Assembly: GCF_050897975.1 (NCBI RefSeq)
Contig: NZ_JBPAXY010000004.1
Location: 248,001 to 312,000 of the forward strand
DNA: 64,000 nucleotides
DNA from: Pseudooceanicola sp050897975
Lineage (GTDB): Bacteria; Pseudomonadota; Alphaproteobacteria; Rhodobacterales; Rhodobacteraceae
Reading direction: 5' to 3'
Under the pieces are notes generated by a model. It ran no database searches, was not told where the DNA came from, and saw only the letters and a program-made list of their open reading frames with translations. A program made the translations under genes and the position numbers. Position 1 is the first letter of the stretch, and each line of letters begins with the position of its first letter. Positions 36,422 through 45,914 of this stretch are shown here, piece by piece.

Positions 36422-36673
36422 ATGGGTTTTTTCAGCAAGCTTGACAAGCACGCCGACCTGATGGGCGGCATGGCCGACCGCGTCGGCCTGGATCTGGGCG
36501 CGCAGATGGTCGACGAATCCGTCGCCAACGGCTACCGCGCCGCAGTCATCCGCTGTGCCACCTGCCGCGAGGCGGGTGCCTGCGCCCAGTGGCAGGCCGA
36601 GCACGCCAGCGCCGAGCGCACCCCGGCCTACTGCCGCAACGCCGGCTGGTTCGAGGCGCTGTCGACGAAGTGA
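36422..36673 (+). CDS. DUF6455 cysteine-rich protein B
   Basis: An 83-residue homologue of the preceding gene: CATCREAGACAQW in the middle and YCRNAGWFEAL at the end. Its N-terminus MGFFSKLDKHADLMGGMADRVGLDLG is longer and more basic. GGAGA lies 7 bases before the ATG at 36422. The terminator at 36842-36881 ends this unit. Confidence 0.75.
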   Translation: MGFFSKLDKHADLMGGMADRVGLDLGAQMVDESVANGYRAAVIRCATCREAGACAQWQAEHASAERTPAYCRNAGWFEALSTK

Positions 36674-36841
36674 GTTTTCCCGGGCGCGCGCCTTGCGCTG
36701 TGCCCGGTTCCAGATCCCGGTTGCATGGTTCTTTGGGGAAGGAGCCATCAGGGATCGCCGCAGCGGCTCCGGTCCGCTGCCCTGGCCGCAGGAGGGCGCG
36801 GCCTTGGCAGGGTCATGGCGACCGGGCAAGCGTGGCGCAGG

Positions 36842-36881
36842 CGCCGGTGCGAGAGCCTCCTCTCGCGCCGGCGTTTTCTTT
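36842..36881 (+). terminator. Rho-independent terminator behind the DUF6455 pair
   Basis: CGCCGGTGCGAGAG (36842-36855) pairs with CTCTCGCGCCGGCG (36860-36873) over 14 bp with one G-T wobble and a CCTC loop, followed by TTTTCTTT. It separates the DUF6455 unit from the photolyase gene. Confidence 0.85.
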
Positions 36882-36953
36882 GCGCCCCGACCGGTCGTGC
36901 CGCCAGTTCCGGGTTTGGCTGAACCACCCGCCCGGCCCGCGCGTAGTCCCTGC

Positions 36954-38504
36954 ATGACCGACGACACCTCCCCCCGCCTGATCCTGGTGCTGGGCGACCA
37001 GCTGTCCCCCGACCTTTCGGCCCTGCGCGGCGCCGATCCGGCCCGCGACCGCGTGGTCATGGCCGAGGTGGCGGCGGAAACCGGCTATGTGCCCCATCAT
37101 CCGAAGAAAATTGCCCTGGTGCTGGCGGCGATGCGCCATTTCGCCGAAGAGCTGCGCGGGCAGGGCTGGCAGGTGGCCTATACAAGGCTGGACGAGCCCG
37201 AAAACGCGGGCAGCATCGGCGGCGAACTGCTGCGCCGGGCCGAAGAGACGGGCCTTTCCCGTGTCGTTGCCACAGAGCCCGGCGAATGGCGCCTGACCCA
37301 GGCGCTGCGCGATCTGCCGCTGGATCTGGAGCTGCGCGAGGATGACCGGTTTCTCGCCAGCCACGCCCGCTTCGACGCCTGGGCCGAGGGGCGCAAGGCG
37401 CTGCGGATGGAATACTTCTATCGCGAGATGCGGCGCGACACGGGGTACCTGATGGAGGGCGACCAGCCCGCGGGCGGCCAGTGGAACTTTGACGCCCAGA
37501 ATCGCCAGCCGCCGCCCCGGGGCGGGGCGGATCTGTTCCGCGCGGGCCCGATGTCCTTCACCCCCGACGCGGTGACCGAAGAGGTGCTGACCCTGGTCGA
37601 AGAGCGTTTCAGTGCCAATTTCGGTGACCTGCACCCCTTCGACCTGCCCGTCACCCGCGCTCAGGCGCGCCGCGCGCTGAGCCATTTCGTCCGCAGCCGC
37701 CTGGCCGAGTTCGGCCCCTATCAGGATGCCATGCTGCGGGACGATCCCTATCTGAACCACGCCCTGATTTCGCCCGCGCTGAACATCGGCCTCTTGGACC
37801 CGCGCGAGGTCTGCGACGCGGTGCAGGCAGCCTATGAAGCGGGCGAGGTGCCGCTGGCCTCGGCCGAGGGGTTCATCCGCCAGGTGATCGGCTGGCGCGA
37901 ATATGTGCGCGGGATCTACTTTCGCGAAGGCCCCGACTATCCCCGCCGCAATGCGCTGAACCACCAGCGGGGGCTGCCGCCGCTTTACTGGGGCGCCAAG
38001 ACGCGGATGGCCTGCCTGGCGGCGGCGGTGGATCAGACGAAACGGCTGGGCTATGCCCATCACATCCAGCGGCTGATGGTCACCGGCAACTTTGCCCTGC
38101 TGGCGGGGGTGAATCCGGCCGAGGTGCACGATTGGTATCTGGCGGTCTATGTCGATGCCTTTGAATGGGTCGAGGCGCCCAATACCGTCGGCATGAGCCA
38201 GTTTGCCGATGGCGGCGTGATCGCCTCGAAGCCCTATGTGGCCTCGGCCAACTACATCGCGAAGATGTCGGATTACTGCACCGGCTGCGCCTATTCCGCG
38301 ACGGTAAAACAGGGCAAGGGGGCCTGTCCGTTCAATCTGCTCTACTGGCACTTCCTGGCCCGCCACCGCGCCCGGTTCGAGGGTAACCCCCGCATGGGCC
38401 GGATCTATGGCAGCTGGGACCGGATGGAGGGCGAGAAGCGCGAGGCGATCCTCCGCGAGGCCGAGGATTTCCTGGCGCGGCTCTCGGCGGGGGAGGAGGT
38501 CTGA
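36954..38504 (+). CDS. Iron-sulfur photolyase/cryptochrome (PhrB/CryB type)
   Basis: A 516-residue flavoprotein of the FeS-BCP group, whose members repair (6-4) photoproducts in DNA or act as light regulators. Four cysteines, Cys354 (RMACLA), Cys442 and Cys445 (YCTGC) and Cys458 (GACPFN), match the [4Fe-4S] ligands. The N-terminal Rossmann domain (LILVLGDQLSPDL) and the C-terminal FAD-binding helices (MVTGNFALLAGVNPAEVHDWY, VEAPNTVGMSQFADGG) are intact. The ATG at 36954 gives the usual start. In Rhodobacter, CryB influences photosynthesis gene expression; that role here is inference. Confidence 0.93.
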   Translation: MTDDTSPRLILVLGDQLSPDLSALRGADPARDRVVMAEVAAETGYVPHHPKKIALVLAAMRHFAEELRGQGWQVAYTRLDEPENAGSIGGELLRRAEETGLSRVVATEPGEWRLTQALRDLPLDLELREDDRFLASHARFDAWAEGRKALRMEYFYREMRRDTGYLMEGDQPAGGQWNFDAQNRQPPPRGGADLFRAGPMSFTPDAVTEEVLTLVEERFSANFGDLHPFDLPVTRAQARRALSHFVRSRLAEFGPYQDAMLRDDPYLNHALISPALNIGLLDPREVCDAVQAAYEAGEVPLASAEGFIRQVIGWREYVRGIYFREGPDYPRRNALNHQRGLPPLYWGAKTRMACLAAAVDQTKRLGYAHHIQRLMVTGNFALLAGVNPAEVHDWYLAVYVDAFEWVEAPNTVGMSQFADGGVIASKPYVASANYIAKMSDYCTGCAYSATVKQGKGACPFNLLYWHFLARHRARFEGNPRMGRIYGSWDRMEGEKREAILREAEDFLARLSAGEEV

Positions 38505-38510
38505 CGGAGA

Positions 38511-38730
38511 TGCCCCCGTCGCCGAAGGGCGACAGGTAAAAGGGCAGGGGGGGCTCTGCCCCCGTCGCCGAAGGGCGACACGTGGAGGGGAAGGGGGGCT
38601 CTGCCCCCCGCCGCGCGTGCCGCGCGACTCCCCCCGGGATATTTTTGGCAATGAGAAAAGCTGGGCGCCGCGCCCCAACTATTTTTTGGCCCGAAATACT
38701 CCGGGGGTGCGGGGGCTGGCCCCCGCTGAA
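38511..38730. repeat. Intergenic terminator-like repeat, locus 5, with tandem GC hairpins
   Basis: Two consecutive units of GTCGCCGAAGGGCGAC plus GGGGGCTCTGCCCCC hairpins are followed by GGGATATTTTTGGCAATGAG and then an inverted arm GCCCGAAATACTCCGGGGG, ending in GGGGGCTGGCCCCC. It lies between the convergent photolyase and rimO genes. Confidence 0.85.
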
Positions 38731-38791
38731 AGCAACGTGCAGGGGCTGGTCCCCGCTTTTGGTCCGTGGCCGTCCAGCAAGACGGCAGGGC

Positions 38792-40186
38792 CTAGCCGCG
38801 CAGGCGCTTGCCCCAGAGGTCGTATTCGCTGGCCTCGTCCACCTCGACCGTGACCAGATCGCCCGGTTTCAGATCCTCGAAATCCTCGTCGATGAAGAGG
38901 TTGCCGTCGATCTCGGGCGCATCGGCCCAGGACCGGCAGGTGGCGCCGTCGCCGTCTACCTCGTCGACGATCACCTGGCAGGTGCGGCCCACCTTGGCGG
39001 CCAGCTTGGCCTCGGAAATCGCCTGGGCCTTCGCCATGAAGCGGTCCCAGCGGTCCTGCTTCACCTCGTCCGGCACATGGTCGGGCAGGTCGTTCGAGCG
39101 CGCGCCCGCGACATTCTCGTATTGGAAGCAGCCGACGCGGTCGAGCTGCGCCTCGTCCATCCAGTCGAGCAGGTACTGGAACTCTTCCTCGGTCTCGCCC
39201 GGATAGCCCACGATGAAGGTCGAGCGGAGGGTGATGTCGGGGCACATCGCCCGCCAGGCGGCAATTTCGTCCAGGGTCTTCGCGCTGGCCGCGGGCCGGG
39301 CCATGCGTTTAAGGACATCGGGGTGGGCGTGCTGGAAGGGGATGTCGAGATAGGGCAGCAAGCCGCTTTCGGGGTCGGCCATCAGGGGGATCAGCTCGCG
39401 CACCGCCGGGTAGGGGTAGACGTAGTGCAGCCGCACCCAGGCGCCAAGCTTGCCCAGCTCGCGCGCCAGGTCGGTGATATGGCTGCGCACCTCGCCGTCC
39501 TTCCAGGGATGCGCCGAATACTTGCGATCCACGCCGTAGGCCGAGGTGTCCTGGCTTATGACCAGCAGCTCCTTCACCCCTGCCTCGACCAGCTTTTCCG
39601 CCTCGCGCAGCACGGCGTGCGCGGGACGCGAGGCCAGGCGGCCGCGCATGTCGGGGATGATGCAGAACTTGCACTTGTGGTTACAGCCCTCGGAAATCTT
39701 CAGATAGCTGTAATGGCGCGGGGTCAGCGAGACGCCCGAGGCCGGCAGCAGATCGACGAAGGGATCGGGGCTGGGCGGCACCGCCTGGTGCACGGCGTCC
39801 AGCACCTGTTCGTATTGATGCGGGCCGGTGACGGCCAGCACCTTGGGGTGGGTGCCGGTGATATACTCGGGCTCTGCCCCCAGGCAGCCGGTGACGATCA
39901 CCCGGCCGTTTTCCTTCAGCGCCTCGCCGATGGCCTCCAGGCTTTCGGCCTTGGCGCTGTCCAGGAACCCGCAGGTGTTGACGATCACCGCGTCGGCACC
40001 CGCGTAGTCGGGCGAGATGGCGTAGCCCTCGGCGCGCAGCCGGGTCAGGATCCGTTCGCTGTCCACCAGCGCCTTGGGGCAGCCGAGAGAGACCATGCCC
40101 AGCGAGGGTTGGCCGGGGCGCGCGGGGTCCTCGCCCAGACGGGCGGCAGGAGCTAGATCGGGGCGGAGATCGGGCGGGTTCTGCAT
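38792..40186 (-). CDS. rimO: Ribosomal protein S12 methylthiotransferase RimO
   Basis: A radical-SAM enzyme that adds a methylthio group to an aspartate of ribosomal protein S12. It has 464 residues. The N-terminal domain carries cluster ligands Cys36 (LGCPKALVDSE), Cys72 (NTCGFLDSA) and Cys101 (TGCLG); the radical-SAM motif CNHKCKFC gives Cys168, Cys172 and Cys175; a TRAM domain ends the protein (VDEASEYDLWGKRL). The PKALVDSE segment separates it from MiaB. The first ~25 residues are not family-conserved, so a start slightly downstream is possible. Confidence 0.95.
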   Translation of the reverse strand: MQNPPDLRPDLAPAARLGEDPARPGQPSLGMVSLGCPKALVDSERILTRLRAEGYAISPDYAGADAVIVNTCGFLDSAKAESLEAIGEALKENGRVIVTGCLGAEPEYITGTHPKVLAVTGPHQYEQVLDAVHQAVPPSPDPFVDLLPASGVSLTPRHYSYLKISEGCNHKCKFCIIPDMRGRLASRPAHAVLREAEKLVEAGVKELLVISQDTSAYGVDRKYSAHPWKDGEVRSHITDLARELGKLGAWVRLHYVYPYPAVRELIPLMADPESGLLPYLDIPFQHAHPDVLKRMARPAASAKTLDEIAAWRAMCPDITLRSTFIVGYPGETEEEFQYLLDWMDEAQLDRVGCFQYENVAGARSNDLPDHVPDEVKQDRWDRFMAKAQAISEAKLAAKVGRTCQVIVDEVDGDGATCRSWADAPEIDGNLFIDEDFEDLKPGDLVTVEVDEASEYDLWGKRLRG

Positions 40187-40307
40187 TTGCCCGCATATAG
40201 GCGAGCGCAGGCCCCGTGGAAAGCCCCGCCGCGCGCGCGCGAGCGTTTGCCCGGGGCGTCATTGTTGCTATTCTGTCTAATGACCAATTGGATCAAGGGG
40301 ATCGGGG

Positions 40308-42245
40308 ATGCGGTGGATCGTGCGAATTCTGGGTGCGCTGGTGCTGGCGGTGGTGGCCCTGGCGGCGGCGCTGCTGTTGCTGCCCGGCGAAAAGATCGCG
40401 GGGATCGCCGCTGACCGGATCGAGGCGCTGACCGGCCGCCAGCTGACCATCGCCGGTGAGACCCGGCTGAGCTATTATCCCGTGCTGGGGGTGCGCACCG
40501 GCCCGGTCAGCCTGTCCAACGCCCCCTGGTCCGAGCGCGGCCCGATGTTCCAGGCCGACAGCCTGCAAATCGGTGTCGACCTGATGGCCCTTCTGGGCGG
40601 CGACGTGCGCATCACCGAGCTGGAGGCCGAAGCCCCCGCCATCCTGCTGGAACGCAATGCCGAAGGGGCGGTGAACTGGGATCTGCTGCCCGCGGGTGCG
40701 GCCTCGGGCAGCGGCGCAGAGGCCCCGGCCCCAGGTGGCGCGGCGCGGCAGATCACCCTCGACCGGCTGCATATCCGCAAGGCCTCGATCCGCTATATCG
40801 ACGCCGCCATGGCCAGCGATCAGCGGCTCGAAGGGCTGGAACTGGGGCTTTCGCTGCCCGACAGCAGCGGCCCGGCGGATCTGACGCTGGGTCTCGACCT
40901 GCCCGGCGGGCGGATCAGCGGCGAGGGCCGCGTGGCCCAGGCGATGACCTTCCTCGACGGTGGGGTTTCCGAGCTGAGCCTCAGTTTCGAGGCCCCGGGC
41001 GGCAGCGCCCGCTTCGAGGGGCGCGGCGGGATCGCGCCCGAAGCCGACGGCCATCTGGTGCTGTCGATCAGCGATGCCGACCGGCTGCTGGCGGTGCTGG
41101 GCGAGGGGGCCACCCTGCCCGGGGCGCTGGCGGGGGATCTGGGCTTTGACGGCCAGGTCACGCTGACATCCGACGGCCAGGTGGCCCTGCGCAGCGGCAC
41201 CCTGCGCGGCGCGGGCAACGTGGCGGCGGTCGAGGCCGACATCACCCCCGGCCCGGTCACCCGCGTCACCGCCCAGGTGGTGGCCGACCGGCTGGACCTC
41301 AGCGCCTTCACCGGCGGCGGCAGTTCGGGCAGCGGCGGTAGCAGCGGCACGGGCGGCTGGTCCAACGCGCCCATCGACGCCTCGGCGCTGAACCTGATCG
41401 AGGGCACCGTGGCGCTCAGCGCGGGCAGCGTCGATCTGGGGGTGACCCAGCTGAGCCAGCTGCGCAGCCAGATCACCATCGACCGCGCCCGCGCCGTGGC
41501 GACGATCAGCCAGATGGGCATCTTCGGCGGCGGCGTCACCGGCCAGCTGGTGGCCAACAACCGCGCGGGCCTGTCGATTGGCGGCGACCTCAGCGCGGCG
41601 GGGGTCGACCTGGCGCGGATGCTGGACGAGCTGGCGGGGATCGACCGCTTCACCGGCAGCGCCGACGCGGGGCTGAACTTCCTCGCCTCGGGCAATTCGG
41701 TGCAGGCCTGGATGTCGTCGCTCTCGGGCGGCGGCCGCCTGTCCACCGGGCGCGGCACGATCTCGGGGATCGACCTGGACCGGGTGCTGCGCTCGGGCGA
41801 CGTCTCGGGGGGCACGACGATCTTCGACGCGACCGAGGCCAGCTTCTCGATCGCCGGGGGCGTGCTGTCGAACGACGACCTGGAAATGCGCCTGGCTTCG
41901 ATCACCGCCACCGGCGAGGGCACGGTGGACCTGGGCCAGCAGCGGCTGAACTACCTCTTCACCCCCGTGGCGCTGAAGGATGACGCGGGGCGCGGCATCG
42001 CCATCCCGGTGCGCATCCGTGGCCCCTGGGCGTCGCCACAGATCCTGCCGGACCTGGAACGCGCTATCCAGCTGAACGCGGACCTCGACACCCAGCAGAT
42101 CGAGGACAACGCCAAAGAGCGCGTCCGGGCCGAGGTCGAGGACGCCCTGGGCGTGACCCGCGAAGAGGGCGAAAGCGACGAAGACCTGCTGCGCCGGGGC
42201 CTGGAGAACAAGCTGGAGGACGAGCTGCGCAACCTCTTCAAGTAG
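40308..42245 (+). CDS. AsmA-family envelope protein
   Basis: A 645-residue protein with one N-terminal membrane anchor (ILGALVLAVVALAAALLLLP), then a long beta-rich region typical of AsmA: ALTGRQLTIAGETRLSYYPVLGVRTGPVSLSNAPW at the start and LNLIEGTVALSAGSVDLGVTQLSQLRSQI later. AsmA-like proteins are thought to move phospholipids between the membranes. A Gly/Ser-rich linker (GGGSSGSGGSSGTGG) interrupts it near residue 340. The C-terminus is charged and helical. Confidence 0.9.
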   Translation: MRWIVRILGALVLAVVALAAALLLLPGEKIAGIAADRIEALTGRQLTIAGETRLSYYPVLGVRTGPVSLSNAPWSERGPMFQADSLQIGVDLMALLGGDVRITELEAEAPAILLERNAEGAVNWDLLPAGAASGSGAEAPAPGGAARQITLDRLHIRKASIRYIDAAMASDQRLEGLELGLSLPDSSGPADLTLGLDLPGGRISGEGRVAQAMTFLDGGVSELSLSFEAPGGSARFEGRGGIAPEADGHLVLSISDADRLLAVLGEGATLPGALAGDLGFDGQVTLTSDGQVALRSGTLRGAGNVAAVEADITPGPVTRVTAQVVADRLDLSAFTGGGSSGSGGSSGTGGWSNAPIDASALNLIEGTVALSAGSVDLGVTQLSQLRSQITIDRARAVATISQMGIFGGGVTGQLVANNRAGLSIGGDLSAAGVDLARMLDELAGIDRFTGSADAGLNFLASGNSVQAWMSSLSGGGRLSTGRGTISGIDLDRVLRSGDVSGGTTIFDATEASFSIAGGVLSNDDLEMRLASITATGEGTVDLGQQRLNYLFTPVALKDDAGRGIAIPVRIRGPWASPQILPDLERAIQLNADLDTQQIEDNAKERVRAEVEDALGVTREEGESDEDLLRRGLENKLEDELRNLFK

Positions 42246-42308
42246 AGGGCCGCTCGCCTGATGGGGCCCCGTGTCTGATCGGGCCGCCTTGGCGTCCCGC
42301 CCCTCTAT

Positions 42309-42414
42309 CTTCTCGTTTGCCAAAAGTATCCCGGGGGAGTCGCCCGTAGGGCGGCGGGGGCAGAGCCCCCTATCCCTTCCATCTGCCGCCCTCCGGCGGC
42401 GGGGGCAGAGCTCC
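42309..42414. repeat. Intergenic terminator-like repeat, locus 6
   Basis: TTTGCCAAAAGTATCCCGGG (inverse form of the core) is followed by two GGGGGCAGAG(C)-type hairpin modules and a GCCGCCCTCCGGCGGC palindrome. It lies between the convergent asmA and gcrA genes, ahead of a classical terminator. Confidence 0.8.
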
Positions 42415-42439
42415 TTTACCCACACACCAACCGCACATG

Positions 42440-42465
42440 AAAAAGGCCCCCGAGGGGGCCTTTTC
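42440..42465. terminator. Bidirectional terminator between asmA-like gene and gcrA
   Basis: AAAAAGGCCCCC, a very short loop and GGGGGCCTTTT form a perfect stem with A and T runs at either end. It can serve both convergent genes. Confidence 0.8.
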
Positions 42466-42487
42466 AAATCTCCGATCGGTCCGCGCC

Positions 42488-43078
42488 TCAGCGTTTGCGG
42501 TCGCGGCGCGAGGACATGGGCTGGAAGGCCACGCCCACATGGGCCTCGCAATAGGGTTTGCCCGCCTGGGCGGGCAGGCCGCAGAACCAGAAATCCTCGG
42601 TCGCGGGGTCGCCCACGGGCCACTTGCAGGTCTTCTCGGTCAGCTCCATCAGGGTCAGGCGCTTGGCCTTCTTCTCGATCTCGCTGACCTTGGCCAGGGC
42701 CTCGGGGCTGATCTCATTGGCCGAGGGCTGCGGCGGCAGGGGCTGGCCCGCCGGGATGATCGCCTTGCGCGCCGGGCTGGGCGCGGGGGCGGCGGGGGCC
42801 GCCGCCTGGGGCGCGGGTTCGGGTTTCGGCTCGGGCGCCGGGGTGGCGCTGGCCGCCTCCCGCTTGGGTGCGGGCTTGGCCTTGGCCTCGGGCTTGGCCG
42901 CCGGGGTGGCCTGGGCACTGCCGCCCCCGCCCGAGCGGTTCGACAGGCCCAGCCGGTGCACCTTGCCGATCACCGCGTTCCGGGTCACGCCGCCCAATTC
43001 CTTGGCAATCTGGCTGGCCGACTGGCCTTCGCCCCACATCTTCTTCAGCAGCTCGACGCGCTCATCGGTCCAGGACAT
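42488..43078 (-). CDS. gcrA: GcrA cell-cycle regulator
   Basis: GcrA binds sigma70 RNA polymerase and activates promoters with methylated GANTC sites, controlling replication and division genes in Alphaproteobacteria. The 196-residue protein has the diagnostic N-terminal helix-turn-helix (MSWTDERVELLKKMWGEGQSASQIAKELGG-VTRNAVIGKVHRLGL), a long Ala/Pro/Lys-rich linker (about 50-125), and a conserved C-terminal KTCKWPVGDPATEDFWFCG...PYCEAH region. The ATG at 43078 gives the exact family start. Confidence 0.96.
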   Translation of the reverse strand: MSWTDERVELLKKMWGEGQSASQIAKELGGVTRNAVIGKVHRLGLSNRSGGGGSAQATPAAKPEAKAKPAPKREAASATPAPEPKPEPAPQAAAPAAPAPSPARKAIIPAGQPLPPQPSANEISPEALAKVSEIEKKAKRLTLMELTEKTCKWPVGDPATEDFWFCGLPAQAGKPYCEAHVGVAFQPMSSRRDRKR

Positions 43079-43258
43079 TCGCCTCTCCATCTTCCCACAA
43101 GGCCGCTGCCCGCGGTCACGGGGGGCGGGGCCGCCTGCCATCGCAGGGGCCCCGCCCTAAAACTCAGCCTTCTATACTAGTCATGGGGCGCGGAGTTACA
43201 AGGTATCAATGGCCTTGCCCCCGCTCCCCGGCTTTCCTCTGCCGCAGGCCCGCGCGGC

Positions 43259-44185
43259 CTAAAGGCCCAGGCACCAGCGCATCACGGCCTTCTGCGCGTG
43301 CAGCCGGTTCTCGGCCTCGTCGAAGATCACCGATTGCGGCCCGTCCATCACCGAAGAGGTCACCTCTTCGCCCCGGTGCGCGGGCAGGCAATGCATGAAC
43401 AGCGCCTGGTCCCCCGCCTGGGCCATCAGCGCGTCGTTCACCTGGTAGGGGCGCAGCATGTTGTGGCGCCGCTCGCGGGTGCTTTGCGCGTCATGCATCG
43501 ACACCCAGGTGTCGGTGACCACCAGATCGGCCCCCTCGACGGCGCGGGCCGGATCGCGTTCGATTACCACCTCGGCGCCCTTTTCACGGGCGAATCCCAC
43601 AGCCTTGGGGTCGGGGTCCAGCTGCATGGGCCCCGAGAAGGTCAGGTTGAACCCCATCTGGCCGGCGGCGTGCAGCATCGAGGCACAGACGTTGTTGCCA
43701 TCGCCGATCCAGACCACCTTCTTGCCCGCCATCGGCCCGCGATGTTCCTCGAAGGTCAGCATGTCGGCCATGATCTGGCAGGGGTGGCTTTCATTGGTCA
43801 GCCCGTTGATCACCGGCACAGAGGCATATTCCGCCAGCTCGTGCAGGATGGTCTCTTCATTGGTGCGGATCATGATCATGTCCACATAGCGCGACAGCAC
43901 CCGGGCGGTGTCGGCAATCGATTCGCCGTGACCCAGTTGCATCTCGCCGCCCGACAGCACCATCGACTGGCCGCCCAGCTGGCGCACCCCCATGTCAAAG
44001 CTGACACGGGTCCGGGTCGAGGGTTTCTCGAAGATCAGCGCGACCATGCGACCGGCCAGGGGCTGGTAATCATCAGGGGTGCCCTTGGGGCGATCGCCGC
44101 GGGCCACCTTCATGGCGCGGGCCTCGTCCAGCATGTGCCGCAGGTCGTCGGGGTCGGTGGTGTGGATGTCCAGGAAGTGCTTCAT
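43259..44185 (-). CDS. argF: Ornithine carbamoyltransferase
   Basis: Forms citrulline from ornithine and carbamoyl phosphate in arginine synthesis. It has 308 residues. The carbamoyl-phosphate motif STRTR is at 56-60, with HPCQ (SHPCQIMAD) and the ornithine loop HCLPAHRGEEV. It follows argD by 69 bases on the same strand, so the two are probably co-transcribed from the promoter upstream of argD. Confidence 0.96.
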   Translation of the reverse strand: MKHFLDIHTTDPDDLRHMLDEARAMKVARGDRPKGTPDDYQPLAGRMVALIFEKPSTRTRVSFDMGVRQLGGQSMVLSGGEMQLGHGESIADTARVLSRYVDMIMIRTNEETILHELAEYASVPVINGLTNESHPCQIMADMLTFEEHRGPMAGKKVVWIGDGNNVCASMLHAAGQMGFNLTFSGPMQLDPDPKAVGFAREKGAEVVIERDPARAVEGADLVVTDTWVSMHDAQSTRERRHNMLRPYQVNDALMAQAGDQALFMHCLPAHRGEEVTSSVMDGPQSVIFDEAENRLHAQKAVMRWCLGL

Positions 44186-44254
44186 CGTCTCTCTCTCAAG
44201 GCGGGTGCGATGGCGGGCGAGGTCCTCCCGCCCGCATCGCCCCGCGCAGGGGCG

Positions 44255-45442
44255 TCAGCCCGCTTTCGTCTCGCTTGTCGCGGCCTTGGCGGCCCGGTCC
44301 AGCCGGTCCACGGCCTCGGCGATTTCGGCATCGGTGATGGTCAGCGGCGGCAGCAGGCGCACCACATTGTCCGCGGCCGGAACGGTCAGCAGCTCTTGGG
44401 CATAGCCCGCCTTGACCACATCGCCGCAGGGGATCTTGCATTTCAGCCCCAGCATCAGGCCCAGGCCGCGCACCTCTTCGAAGACGTCGGGGTTATCCGC
44501 GACCAGCCCCTCCAGCTTCTGCCGGAAGAGGCCCGCCTTGCGCCGTACCTCCTCCAGGAAGGCCGGATCGGCGATCTTCTTGATCACGGCGTTGCCCACG
44601 GCGCAGCCCAGCGGGTTGCCGCCATAGGTCGAGCCATGGGTGCCCGCCACCATGCCGCTTGCCGCCTCTTCGGTGGCCAGCACGGCGCCCAGGGGGAAGC
44701 CGCCGCCAATGCCCTTGGCGACCATCATGATGTCCGGGGAGATGCCGGCGTATTCATGGGCGAAAAGGTGACCGGTCCGGCCCACGCCACATTGCACCTC
44801 GTCCAGGATCAGCAGGCAGCCCTTGTCGTCGCACAGCTTGCGCAGCGCCTTCAGGTCGGCGTCGGGCAGGGGGCGGATGCCGCCTTCGCCCTGCACCGGC
44901 TCGATGATGATCGCCGCGGTCTCGTCGCTGACCATCTCGGCCAGGGCGTCCCAGTCGCCCCATTTCGCCTGTTTGAACCCGGGCAGCAGCGGGCCAAAGC
45001 CCTTGGCCATCTTCTCGGTCGGCACGGCGGCGATGGCGGCGGACGACCGGCCATGGAAGGCGCCGTCGAAGGCGATGATCTCGACCTTTTCGGGCAGGCC
45101 CTTGGAATACCAGTACTTGCGGGCCATCTTCACCGCCAGTTCCATGGCCTCGGTGCCCGAGTTGGTGAAGAAGGCGGTATCGGCAAAGGTCGCCTCGACC
45201 AGCCGCTTGGCCAGCTCTTCCTGCTGCGGGATCTCGTAGAGGTTCGACAGATGCCACAGCTTGCGGCCCTGCTCGGTCAGGGCCGCGACCAGATCGGGGT
45301 CGCTATGGCCCAGGGCGTTGACGGCGATGCCGGCGCCCAGGTCGAGGAAACGACGCCCGTCCTCCTCGATCAGCCAGGAGCCTTCGCCACGGGTGAAATG
45401 CAGCGGCGCGCGATTGTAGGTCGGCAGAACGGGAGGGATCAT
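44255..45442 (-). CDS. argD: Acetylornithine/succinyldiaminopimelate aminotransferase
   Basis: PLP enzyme that converts N-acetylglutamate semialdehyde to acetylornithine. The 395-residue class-III aminotransferase has the Schiff-base Lys243 in MVAKGIGGGFPLGA, LDEVQCGVGRTG and FFTNSGTEAMELAVKMAR. The ATG at 45442 begins MIPPVLPTYNRAPL, the usual start; an upstream ATG at 45496 overlaps the predicted promoter. It is the first gene of argD-argF. Confidence 0.95.
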   Translation of the reverse strand: MIPPVLPTYNRAPLHFTRGEGSWLIEEDGRRFLDLGAGIAVNALGHSDPDLVAALTEQGRKLWHLSNLYEIPQQEELAKRLVEATFADTAFFTNSGTEAMELAVKMARKYWYSKGLPEKVEIIAFDGAFHGRSSAAIAAVPTEKMAKGFGPLLPGFKQAKWGDWDALAEMVSDETAAIIIEPVQGEGGIRPLPDADLKALRKLCDDKGCLLILDEVQCGVGRTGHLFAHEYAGISPDIMMVAKGIGGGFPLGAVLATEEAASGMVAGTHGSTYGGNPLGCAVGNAVIKKIADPAFLEEVRRKAGLFRQKLEGLVADNPDVFEEVRGLGLMLGLKCKIPCGDVVKAGYAQELLTVPAADNVVRLLPPLTITDAEIAEAVDRLDRAAKAATSETKAG

Positions 45443-45472
45443 CGGATGTCCTTCGCAATACGAGAGGCCCTG

Positions 45473-45501
45473 AATGAGCATGGGGGCTCGGGCCAAGTCA
45501 A
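45473..45501 (-). promoter_or_regulatory. Predicted promoter of argD-argF
   Basis: On the minus strand TTGACT (45501-45496) and CTCATT (45478-45473) are 17 bases apart, about 30 bases before the argD start. Confidence 0.5.
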
Positions 45502-45717
45502 GTTTTCAAGGGGGGTGAAAAAGGCGCCGCGACATTTTGGGCGCAGGATCGGGGCAACAGCCGCGCTTCCCGGGGGAAGGCGGTCCTCAGACGCGTCGGC
45601 GTCGGCGGATATCTGCGGTCATCACGATCATGTCTGTCGCATAGCGCCTCGCGCGGCGCTTGCAAAGGGGAAACGTAGGCGCGCGGCGCCAGTCGTGGCG
45701 CCGGTGGCGGCCGGGGA

Positions 45718-45903
45718 GGCCTCCGGCGGGAGTATTTCTGGCCATCGAATGGAAGGGGGGGGCGCCCCAAAGCTCTTACGGTCCCCCGGCTGAAAAGGAG
45801 ATCGCCTGGCGCGCGGCCTGGGTGGGCGTTCCTTCCATTCGATGGCTGAAAATACTCTGGGGGAGTCGCGCGGCACGCGCGGCGGGGGCAAAGCCCCCCG
45901 GGG
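45718..45903. repeat. Intergenic terminator-like repeat, locus 7 (inverted pair)
   Basis: Arms at 45718-45756 (CTCCGGCGGGAGTATTT, then GGCCATCGAATGG) and 45830-45866 (CCATTCGATGGCTGAAAATA) are an inverted pair, followed by a GGGGGCAAAGCCCCC hairpin. It lies between the starts of argD and the end of rpmB. Confidence 0.85.
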
Positions 45904-45914
45904 CTGGCCTGGCC

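Noticed and set aside
43298..45793. An 831-codon plus-strand open frame opposite argF and argD
   Set aside because: Same artefact: it covers two certain genes in the antisense direction, and its product has no domain-like sequence.
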